Below are positions 33,844-40,046 of a DNA stretch of 64,000 nucleotides, piece by piece. This DNA comes from an uncultured Clostridia bacterium (lineage in GTDB: Bacteria; Bacillota_A; Clostridia; TANB77; CAG-508). The DNA lies in assembly GCA_944393405.1 (NCBI GenBank), contig CALYAC010000010.1:19062-83061 (forward strand), given 5' to 3'. The notes below the pieces were generated by a model. The model was not told the origin of the DNA. It worked only from the letters and a program-made list of their open reading frames with translations, and made no database searches. The stretch's first letter is position 1; every line of letters begins with the position of its first letter. The position numbers and the translations under genes were made by a program.

Positions 33844-33868
33844 AAAACGGCTTAAGAGCCGTTTTTTT
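33844..33868 (+). terminator. Terminator of the first tRNA-Gly
   Basis: AAAACGGCT (33844-33852) pairs with AGCCGTTTT (33857-33865), TAAG loop, continuing in T residues. Confidence 0.92.
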
Positions 33869-33924
33869 GTGTGCTTATAAATTATATAAAAAGTTATAAA
33901 AAGCAATTTGCTATAAAATAAAAG

Positions 33925-33953
33925 TGGACAAAATAAAAACAAAATGCTATACT
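33925..33953 (+). promoter_or_regulatory. Promoter of tRNA-Gly (second copy)
   Basis: TGGACA at 33925-33930 and TATACT at 33948-33953, 17-base spacing. It gives the second tRNA its own, weaker promoter. Confidence 0.65.
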
Positions 33954-33961
33954 ATATGCAT

Positions 33962-34035
<74 letters not shown>

Positions 34036-34041
34036 CAATAA

Positions 34042-34082
34042 AAAACAACTTATGAACTATAAGAGTTTATAAGTTGTTTTAT
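34042..34082 (+). terminator. Terminator of the second tRNA-Gly
   Basis: AAAACAACTTAT (34042-34053) pairs with ATAAGTTGTTTT (34069-34080); inner AACT/AGTT pairs extend it. Confidence 0.85.
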
Positions 34083-34179
34083 ATATAATAGAATAAATTA
34101 TTATGTTTACAAAGATATTAAGAGAAAAGTAAAATTTACTAGCTTAATAAGGGAAAATAATGAGTTTATATTAGTAAAT

Positions 34180-34208
34180 TTGACCATACTTACAAATTAT
34201 GTTAATAT
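34180..34208 (+). promoter_or_regulatory. Probable promoter of the phage-type lipoprotein gene
   Basis: TTGACC at 34180-34185 and TAATAT at 34203-34208, 17-base spacing; TATAAT at 34208-34213 is an alternative. A hairpin (34234-34243 with 34249-34258) lies in the leader just before the ribosome site. Confidence 0.5.
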
Positions 34209-34277
34209 ATAATTGTAGCTTGTTAATGATTTATAGATGCCTATCATATGGGTATCTAAAAAGAAAGGATGGACACC

Positions 34278-34673
34278 ATGAAAAGAAAAGTTGTCTTAGC
34301 TCTTACACTGATTATGAGCACAATGTTACTAGCAGGATGTACGGAAGCAGAGCGTGTATCGTACAATCTGTCTGAAGAGGCAGACAATTTCAATGTTTGC
34401 CGGCAGATTGTTGTTGTAAACAACGATACAGGCCAGATACTTTATGAATTCGAGGGATTCAGTTCCATTAATGTTGATGAGGAGGAAAATCAGTTAGAAA
34501 TAACCTCTGAGATCGGTGAGGACGAATACTGCAAAGATTTCATAGGGTTAAATGACGAGACCACTTATGTCGTGACACAGATTGACGCAAAGACGGTGGA
34601 TAAGTATCATTATGTTTGGCACTTATTGCCAGAAGGCAATATTGTGCAGTTTGGCGTGCAGGTAAGCGACTAG
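34278..34673 (+). CDS. Phage-type beta-sandwich lipoprotein
   Basis: A 131-residue lipoprotein: signal peptide with lipobox LLAGC, then TEAERVSYNLSEEADNFNVCRQIVVVNNDTG and VDKYHYVWHLLPE, the pattern of the beta-sandwich lipoproteins common in Firmicutes phages and prophages. There it may act in superinfection exclusion; its role here is unknown. AAAGGA lies eight bases before ATG 34278; an ATG at 34269 overlaps that site. 51 of 120 bases in 34501-34620 are G or C by hand count, against 26 of 120 in 35041-35160. No other phage gene is near, so it looks like a lone phage-derived gene. Confidence 0.8.
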   Translation: MKRKVVLALTLIMSTMLLAGCTEAERVSYNLSEEADNFNVCRQIVVVNNDTGQILYEFEGFSSINVDEEENQLEITSEIGEDEYCKDFIGLNDETTYVVTQIDAKTVDKYHYVWHLLPEGNIVQFGVQVSD

Positions 34674-34681
34674 GGCACAAC

Positions 34682-34722
34682 ACTGCGGGGTGGTTCGAAT
34701 GAACCATTCTCGCAGTATTTTT
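34682..34722 (+). terminator. Terminator of the lipoprotein gene
   Basis: ACTGCG (34682-34687) with CGCAGT (34711-34716), and an inner stem TGGTTC/GAACCA (34691-34696, 34701-34706), then ATTTTTA. Its GC content matches the gene rather than the host. Confidence 0.85.
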
Positions 34723-34854
34723 ATATCATTGATAAAGAATAGAAAAGAAATTAAAATTTAGTTTTATTTTGTAAAATTAATGAAAAGATAGCAAAATTAT
34801 GATATACTCAGATCAATTAGAAAGTATCTGATTAATTTAAAGGGAGATGTTTTA

Positions 34855-35199
34855 ATGAAAATAAAAAAGATGCCATTATTTATATTAAGTTTTACAACTT
34901 TTTTTAGTTTGATTTCAACAAAAGTAAATGCATTTGTAGCTCGTGTTGTATATGATCCAGTAAATGTATTTATATCTAATGCAATGGGAATAGCACCTAT
35001 AATTTTAACTATAGTATATATCATAGGCGCTATTATCTATTATATAAAATCAAAGAAAGATAAAAAAAGTAAAATAATAAGATTGATTATATGGTTAATA
35101 GTAGTAGCAGTATTATCTGCAATATTATATTTTTGTTCTGATGATGTTTTAAGAGCTGGAGCATCATATTCTAGTGGGCCAAGAATTTTTAAAAAATAA
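34855..35199 (+). CDS. Small exported protein with two membrane helices (VirB2-like architecture)
   Basis: A 114-residue protein: signal peptide ending near KVNA (residue 26), an extracytoplasmic stretch, a helix at about 43-63 (MGIAPIILTIVYIIGAIIYYI), a basic loop KSKKDKKSKIIR and a second helix at about 75-95. This is the layout of VirB2/TrbC pilins, but no secretion genes surround it. Family not recognised. GGGAGATG lies upstream of the ATG. Confidence 0.6.
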   Translation: MKIKKMPLFILSFTTFFSLISTKVNAFVARVVYDPVNVFISNAMGIAPIILTIVYIIGAIIYYIKSKKDKKSKIIRLIIWLIVVAVLSAILYFCSDDVLRAGASYSSGPRIFKK

Positions 35200-35249
35200 A
35201 GTAATTTAATTAAAAATACTTAACATTCAAAAAAAGATTATATGAAAAA

Positions 35250-35804
35250 ATGAATAAAGAAGGGATTTGCTTTAGAAAAATGAAAAAGAAATATGTAATA
35301 ATTATAATAGTAATTTTATTAGTATGTTTTTTAATAGCTAGTGGCATAATGTTTATTTATAATCAAAAATCAAGTAAAGAGGCAATAAAATTTTTAGGAG
35401 ATAAAATTGCTATACAAGTTTATGTAGATAGAACTTATGAAAATACAGACGAAATCCAAGAAAAATTACAAAATACTGAATTAGTTAGAAGTGTAGAGTT
35501 TATTTCAAAAGAAGAGACATTTGAAAATATAAAAAATGAACTTGGAAATGACCTTCTAGAAGGATATTCTAGTGATGTTTTTATGGATTCATTTATTGTG
35601 CAATTTGATATTGATGATGTTAAAGATATTGAGAAATTACAAAATGTAAAAACAGCAATAGAAAATTTTGACGGGATTAGTAGAGTAGAGACAGATTCAA
35701 TTGATGAAATAATTAATGCATATAAAAAAGATGGTATTAAAGGAATAATAGAATGTAAAAATAAATATGAAGAATTAGATAAACAGTTACAAAGTTTAAA
35801 TTAA
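35250..35804 (+). CDS. Orphan FtsX extracellular-domain protein
   Basis: A 184-residue protein with one N-terminal transmembrane helix (VIIIIVILLVCFLIASGIMFIY) and a domain that matches the FtsX extracellular domain: KIAIQVYVDRTYENTDEIQEKL, SVEFISKEETFENIKNELG, SFIVQFDIDDVKDIEKL. In FtsX this domain binds murein hydrolase regulators. The four-helix ABC permease part of FtsX is missing, and no ftsE is near. The start is uncertain: ATG 35280 (MKKKYVII) is the alternative, but neither has a well-spaced ribosome site. Confidence 0.65.
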   Translation: MNKEGICFRKMKKKYVIIIIVILLVCFLIASGIMFIYNQKSSKEAIKFLGDKIAIQVYVDRTYENTDEIQEKLQNTELVRSVEFISKEETFENIKNELGNDLLEGYSSDVFMDSFIVQFDIDDVKDIEKLQNVKTAIENFDGISRVETDSIDEIINAYKKDGIKGIIECKNKYEELDKQLQSLN

Positions 35805-35863
35805 AATTAATTAAGAGAAGAGTTAAAGGATATAAAAAGGTAATTTATTATAATACAAGAATA

Positions 35864-35903
35864 AAAAAAGCTTATGAATGAAATTATTCATAAGCTTTTT
35901 TAT
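35864..35903. terminator. Bidirectional terminator
   Basis: A perfect 16-bp stem, AAAAAAGCTTATGAAT (35864-35879) with 35886-35901, has T runs on both strands. It serves the FtsX-domain gene and the convergent GGGtGRT operon. Confidence 0.92.
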
Positions 35904-35919
35904 CTATTTGAATTTTAAT

Positions 35920-36921
35920 TTATTTCATTGCTTCTTCAACAGCAACTGAAACAGCAACTGAGGCACCAACCATAGGATTGTTACCCATACCAATTAATCC
36001 CATCATTTCAACATGAGCTGGTACTGAAGAGCTTCCAGCAAATTGTGCATCTGAATGCATTCTTCCCATAGTATCTGTCATACCATAAGAAGCTGGTCCA
36101 GCAGCCATATTGTCTGGATGTAATGTTCTTCCTGTTCCACCACCAGAAGCAACAGAGAAGTATTTCTTACCTGCTTCTAATCTTTCTTTCTTATATGTTC
36201 CAGCAACTGGATGTTGGAATCTTGTAGGATTTGTAGAATTACCTGTGATAGAAACATCAACATCTTCCATCCACATTATAGCTACACCTTCTCTAACATC
36301 ATTTGCACCATAACATCTAACTTGAGATCTTTCTCCATTAGAATATTTAATTTCTTCAACAACTTTTACTTTTCCTGTAAAGAAATCAAATTCTGTTTTT
36401 ACATATGTAAATCCATTAATTCTAGATATAATTTGTGCAGCATCTTTTCCTAAACCATTTAATATAACTCTTAAAGGTTCTTTTCTAACTTTATTAGCAG
36501 ATTTTGCTATACCGATAGCTCCTTCTGCAGCTGCAAAGCTTTCATGTCCTGCTAAGAATGCAAAACATTTTGTATCTTCAGAAAGTAGCATAGAAGCTAA
36601 ATTTCCATGTCCTAGTCCAACTTTTCTATCATCTGCAACTGAACCTGGAATACAAAAAGCTTGTAATCCTTCACCAATTGCTTTAGCTGCATCTGCAGCT
36701 TTTGTACATCCTTTTTTTACTGCTATTGCTGCTCCTAAAGTATATGCCCAAGCAGCATTTTCAAAGCATATAGGTTGTACACCTTTTACTATTTCATAAG
36801 GATTAAATCCTTTATCTGTACATATTTTTAATGCATCTTCAAAATCTTTTATTCCGTATTTTTCCATTACCGGTTTAATTTGATCTATTCTTCTTTCATA
36901 ACTTTCAAATGTTACTGCCAT
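35920..36921 (-). CDS. GGGtGRT family protein
   Basis: A 333-residue soluble protein containing the eponymous SGGGTGRTLHPDNMAAGPASYG near residue 265. The family is found in anaerobes next to IscU-like proteins and has no proven function. It is Gly/Ala-rich with a conserved AGHESFAAAEGAIGIAKSANK segment. AAAGGAGG precedes the ATG. It is the second gene of a two-gene operon, 17 bases after the IscU-like gene. Confidence 0.88.
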   Translation of the reverse strand: MAVTFESYERRIDQIKPVMEKYGIKDFEDALKICTDKGFNPYEIVKGVQPICFENAAWAYTLGAAIAVKKGCTKAADAAKAIGEGLQAFCIPGSVADDRKVGLGHGNLASMLLSEDTKCFAFLAGHESFAAAEGAIGIAKSANKVRKEPLRVILNGLGKDAAQIISRINGFTYVKTEFDFFTGKVKVVEEIKYSNGERSQVRCYGANDVREGVAIMWMEDVDVSITGNSTNPTRFQHPVAGTYKKERLEAGKKYFSVASGGGTGRTLHPDNMAAGPASYGMTDTMGRMHSDAQFAGSSSVPAHVEMMGLIGMGNNPMVGASVAVSVAVEEAMK

Positions 36922-36938
36922 TTAAATTTCCTCCTTTA

Positions 36939-37631
36939 TTATTGTTTTCTTGGATCTATTTTTTTAACTGCTTCATCAAATCTGCCGTAAGTTCCACTTG
37001 CTTTTTCTATTGCTTCCATTGGATCCATTCCAGCTTTAATATTATCCATCATTTTTCCCATATGAACATATTTATATCCGATTATTTCATCATCTTCACT
37101 TAATCCAAGTTCAACAATATATCCTTCAGTTAATTGTAAATAACGAGGACCTTTTAATGTACTTGAATAAATAGTTCCTACTTGACTTGTATGTCCTTTT
37201 CCTAAATCTTCTAATCCAGCACCTACAGGTAAACCGCCTTCTGAGAAAGCTGTTTGAGATCTACCATAAACTATTTGTAAAAATAGTTCTCTCATTGCTG
37301 TATTAATAGCATCACAAACTAAATCAGTATTTAGTGCTTCTAATAAAGTTTTTCCTGTTAAAATTTCTCCTGCCATAGCTGCTGAATGTGTCATACCAGA
37401 GCATCCAATTGTTTCAATTAATGCTTCTTGTATAATTCCATCCTTTACATTTAATGTTAATTTACATGCACCTTGTTGTGGAGCACACCATCCAATACCA
37501 TGTGTTAAGCCAGAAATATCTTTGATTTCTTTAGCTTGAACCCATTTTCCTTCTTCTGGAATTGGTGCAGGACCATGATTTACACCTTTTTTTACTTGAC
37601 ACATGTTTTCTAATTCTTTTGAATAAGTCAT
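36939..37631 (-). CDS. IscU-like iron-sulfur scaffold protein paired with GGGtGRT
   Basis: A 230-residue protein with IscU/NifU N-terminal features: GWCAPQQGACKLTLNV, ETIGCSGMTHSAAMAGEILTGKTL and a C-terminal extension. Conserved cysteines lie in GWCAPQQGAC and IGCSG, but the usual order of three scaffold cysteines is altered, so it may bind a cluster differently or act on another metal centre. AGAGGAGG precedes the ATG. It is always first in this pair, so the two proteins probably work together. Confidence 0.82.
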   Translation of the reverse strand: MTYSKELENMCQVKKGVNHGPAPIPEEGKWVQAKEIKDISGLTHGIGWCAPQQGACKLTLNVKDGIIQEALIETIGCSGMTHSAAMAGEILTGKTLLEALNTDLVCDAINTAMRELFLQIVYGRSQTAFSEGGLPVGAGLEDLGKGHTSQVGTIYSSTLKGPRYLQLTEGYIVELGLSEDDEIIGYKYVHMGKMMDNIKAGMDPMEAIEKASGTYGRFDEAVKKIDPRKQ

Positions 37632-37983
37632 TGTATTTCCTCCTCTTTTAAAATTTAATAGATACTATTTATATATTAAAAGTTAAGCCTCTAAAATAGA
37701 TAGAAGTTATTAACTTTATTTAACAATAGTAGTAATAGCTAGGAAAATCATTATTTCCAACATATCTATATTAACATGATATTAAAAAATATTCAATCTT
37801 TATATGACAAAAAAAGACAAAATTAGAGTTTTTAAGTTTTACTTACATAAATAAACATTGTAAAATTTAAAATCTATTGATATAATATTTTAAGAAAAAT
37901 AAAAGTAAGATAGAAGAATGTTTGAAAAAATAAAAATATTTTTTAAGAGAAAAAGAAATGTAAATAAAAAGGAGGAAAATAAA
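37632..37983. other. Intergenic region between divergent genes, 352 bases
   Basis: It holds a clear promoter on the plus strand (37858-37886). On the minus strand several A/T-rich boxes upstream of the IscU-like gene are possible, none convincing. The ORF from 37918 reads through to the downstream gene, but its start lacks a ribosome site. Nothing else is recognised. Confidence 0.5.
37858..37886 (+). promoter_or_regulatory. Promoter of the small membrane protein gene at 37984
   Basis: TTGTAA at 37858-37863 and TATAAT at 37881-37886, 17-base spacing. Confidence 0.7.
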
Positions 37984-38289
37984 ATGATGCAAGAAACTCT
38001 TTATCAATCTACAAGTACAAAGTCAATTGTAGATGCTTTGGAAGCTGGAGATTCAGCAGCTTCATCAGATCTTATGAAAGTAGGAGGAAATATTACTGAT
38101 ATTATTCAAGTATTAGGAATAGTAAATGCAATAGGAATAATTGTAGTAATAGTATGTATTACTTTGGGAATTATTTATATGATAAAAGGAAAAAGCAAAT
38201 ATAAGATATTATTTGGAGTATTGTTAATTGTAATTCCAATTATTCTATTAATAATAGCTAATTTTTTAAGTTTTATTCTTGTAATGTAA
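37984..38289 (+). CDS. Small membrane protein with two helices (pilin-like architecture)
   Basis: A 101-residue protein: a polar N-terminal part rich in Ser/Thr/Ala (QSTSTKSIVDALEAGDSAASSDLM), then two hydrophobic helices separated by KGKSKYK. AGGAGG selects ATG 37984; a longer form from ATG 37918 would add a basic helix but has no ribosome site. No family recognised. It is the third protein of two-helix pilin-like layout in the window and has no cleavable signal peptide. Confidence 0.6.
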   Translation: MMQETLYQSTSTKSIVDALEAGDSAASSDLMKVGGNITDIIQVLGIVNAIGIIVVIVCITLGIIYMIKGKSKYKILFGVLLIVIPIILLIIANFLSFILVM

Positions 38290-38360
38290 TAAAAAATAAA
38301 TGAAACTAGCATGGTATATATACTAGTTTTACTATATATTAATGTATCAATTATTATTAT

Positions 38361-38389
38361 TTGAAAATTATGTAAATTTATGGTACAAT
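38361..38389 (+). promoter_or_regulatory. Promoter of the gene at 38427
   Basis: TTGAAA at 38361-38366 and TACAAT at 38384-38389, 17-base spacing, with spacer GTAAATTTATGG shared with the promoter at 31694. Confidence 0.7.
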
Positions 38390-38426
38390 TATTAATGTTA
38401 GTAGAAGTACTAAAGGAGGTATTGAA

Positions 38427-38735
38427 ATGGGAATTTGGAAAAAGACAAAAAGAGAAAAGAAAACTTTATCCGAAATAAATCGGAAAGAGGAAGCAAAAGT
38501 AGAAGTTCCCGTCAAATTGGTTGAACCAAACTATGGAAGATTTGTTACACTGAAGATCTCAGAGGAGGACTCTTTCTTAAAAAAGATTTTTATGAGGCAG
38601 CTTATAGCTTATGCAAGATCGCTTCAAAATATCTATCCTGAAATGAAATATCAGGAAAAGGAAGACAGAGTTACAATTGAAGCTCCTGATGGTGAGATAG
38701 CTGAGGCATTTAGATCTTTCTGGAGAAACCGTTAA
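38427..38735 (+). CDS. Small hypothetical protein with atypical base composition
   Basis: A 102-residue, highly charged soluble protein (MGIWKKTKREKKTLSEINRK...). I do not recognise a family; the C-terminal part FLKKIFMRQLIAYARSLQNIYPEMKYQ suggests an alpha/beta domain. 42 of 120 bases in 38521-38640 are G or C by hand count, higher than the neighbours. AAAGGAGG precedes the ATG, and it has its own promoter and a GC-rich terminator, so it is a self-contained unit like the genes at 6637, 22451 and 34278. Confidence 0.65.
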   Translation: MGIWKKTKREKKTLSEINRKEEAKVEVPVKLVEPNYGRFVTLKISEEDSFLKKIFMRQLIAYARSLQNIYPEMKYQEKEDRVTIEAPDGEIAEAFRSFWRNR

Positions 38736-38744
38736 CCTTAATAG

Positions 38745-38777
38745 GCAGGGGCGATGCCCTTGCTATTTATTTTTTTG
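38745..38777 (+). terminator. Terminator after the gene at 38427
   Basis: GCAGGGGC (38745-38752) pairs with GCCCTTGC (38756-38763), one G-U pair, 3-base loop, then TATTTATTTTTTT. Confidence 0.88.
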
Positions 38778-38911
38778 TAATTCTATGTACTACATATTAG
38801 GATAATTAGTAAATAAAATTAAAAATATGTAATAAATTCATACAAAATTCACAAAAGATGTGATATACTATTATCGTTATGTAAAAATTAATAGAAATGG
38901 ATGGGAAATTT

Positions 38912-39334
38912 ATGAATATTTATTTTTGTGGTTCAATAAGAGGTGGAAGAGAAAAAGTAGATGATTATGTAAAAATTGTTGATACATTAAAAAGATATGG
39001 AGTAGTTCTAACAGAACATATTGCTAATAAAACAATTGACAATGGAGGAGAAAAAGATTTAACAAAAAAGGATATATATGAAAGAGATATAAAATTTTTG
39101 AAAGAATCAGATTTAGTTGTAGCAGAGACGACAGTACCATCTTTAGGAGTTGGATATGAACTTGCTTTTGCAGAAAAACTAGGAAAAAGAATAATATGCC
39201 TATTTGATATTAAACAAAATTCAAAAGGAATGTCTGCAATGATTGAAGGAAATCCATACAATGAGGTAATTAATTATGAAAATGTAGATGAAATGTTAAT
39301 TAAACTAGAAGAAAAGATTAAAGATATGAATTAA
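38912..39334 (+). CDS. 2'-deoxynucleoside 5'-phosphate N-hydrolase (DNPH1/Rcl-like)
   Basis: A 140-residue nucleoside 2-deoxyribosyltransferase-fold enzyme that splits the N-glycosidic bond of dNMPs. The match to the animal enzyme is clear: IYFCGSIRGGREK, VLTEHIANKT, ERDIKFLKESDLVVAETTVPSLGVGYELAFAEKLGKRI with the catalytic Glu in VGYELA, and GMSAMIEG. A longer start at 38897 lacks a ribosome site; GGATGGGA precedes ATG 38912. It may sanitise modified dNMPs. It is followed by yqeY after 31 bases. Confidence 0.88.
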   Translation: MNIYFCGSIRGGREKVDDYVKIVDTLKRYGVVLTEHIANKTIDNGGEKDLTKKDIYERDIKFLKESDLVVAETTVPSLGVGYELAFAEKLGKRIICLFDIKQNSKGMSAMIEGNPYNEVINYENVDEMLIKLEEKIKDMN

Positions 39335-39365
39335 ATATTTTGTTTTTTAGAAAGGAAGTATTAAA

Positions 39366-39806
39366 ATGTTAAAAGAAAAGTTATTAGATGATTTAAAAAA
39401 TTGTATGAAAGAAAAAAATATAGTAAGAAAGAATGTTATTCAAATGGTAAGAGCTGCGATTTTACAAGTTGAAAAAGATAAACAAATAACATTAGATGAT
39501 AATCAAATAATTGATATAATAGCAAAAGAATCTAAAAAAAGGAAAGACTCTTTAGCAGATTATGAAAAAAGTGGTAGAGAAGATTTAATAAATGAAATTA
39601 AAGAAGAGATTCAAATTTTAGCTGAATATTTACCAAAACAATTATCAGTAGAAGAAGTAGAAGAAATTGTAAAAAATGTAATTACAGAAGTAGGAGCAAC
39701 TTCAATGAAAGATATGGGAAAGGTAATGAAAGCAGCAAAGGAAAAAATCGGAGCATCTTCAGATGGTAGAACAATAAATGAAGCAGTAAAAAAATTATTA
39801 AATTAA
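39366..39806 (+). CDS. yqeY: GatB/YqeY domain protein
   Basis: A 146-residue protein with the YqeY pattern: LLDDLKNCMKEKNIVRKNVIQMVRAAI, SLADYEKSGREDLINEIKEEIQILAEYLPKQLS and MGKVMKAAKEKIGASSDGRTINEAVKKLL. It is related to the tRNA-binding tail of GatB and may help tRNA-dependent amidation. AGAAAGGA precedes the ATG. Length is normal. Confidence 0.92.
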   Translation: MLKEKLLDDLKNCMKEKNIVRKNVIQMVRAAILQVEKDKQITLDDNQIIDIIAKESKKRKDSLADYEKSGREDLINEIKEEIQILAEYLPKQLSVEEVEEIVKNVITEVGATSMKDMGKVMKAAKEKIGASSDGRTINEAVKKLLN

Positions 39807-39850
39807 TATGTTTAAATAGAGTGATACATAAAGTATTTGATTTTAATATT

Positions 39851-39931
39851 AAGAAGGGAGTAGCTTGAAAACTACTAATCAACAACACGGCTTTTATGCA
39901 TGGTTAGTAACCGTAATGGTAAGCAAGACTT
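39851..39931 (+). promoter_or_regulatory. yybP-ykoY (manganese) riboswitch aptamer
   Basis: The conserved elements are in order: AGGGAGTAGC at the 5' side, ATCAACAACACGG in the middle, then ACCGTAATGG and AGCAAGACT at the 3' side. This class binds Mn2+ and controls exporters such as MntP and the P-type ATPase YoaB. Here it leads a P-type ATPase gene, which fits exactly. Confidence 0.87.
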
Positions 39932-39976
39932 TTTAAATTTATATATAAATATAAATTCAAAATAGTCTTTTTATTT
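39925..39976 (+). terminator. Terminator serving as riboswitch expression platform
   Basis: AAGACT (39925-39930) at the 3' edge of the aptamer pairs with AGTCTT (39964-39969), and the A/T-rich interior can extend the stem; TTTTATTTT follows. Overlap with the last aptamer bases suggests that Mn2+ binding prevents termination and turns the gene on. Confidence 0.7.
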
Positions 39977-40046
39977 TAACTGAATAATAAACTAAAGATT
40001 GTTAAAATTAATAAAAGACTAAAGTTTTAAAAGGAGAAAGGTTAAA

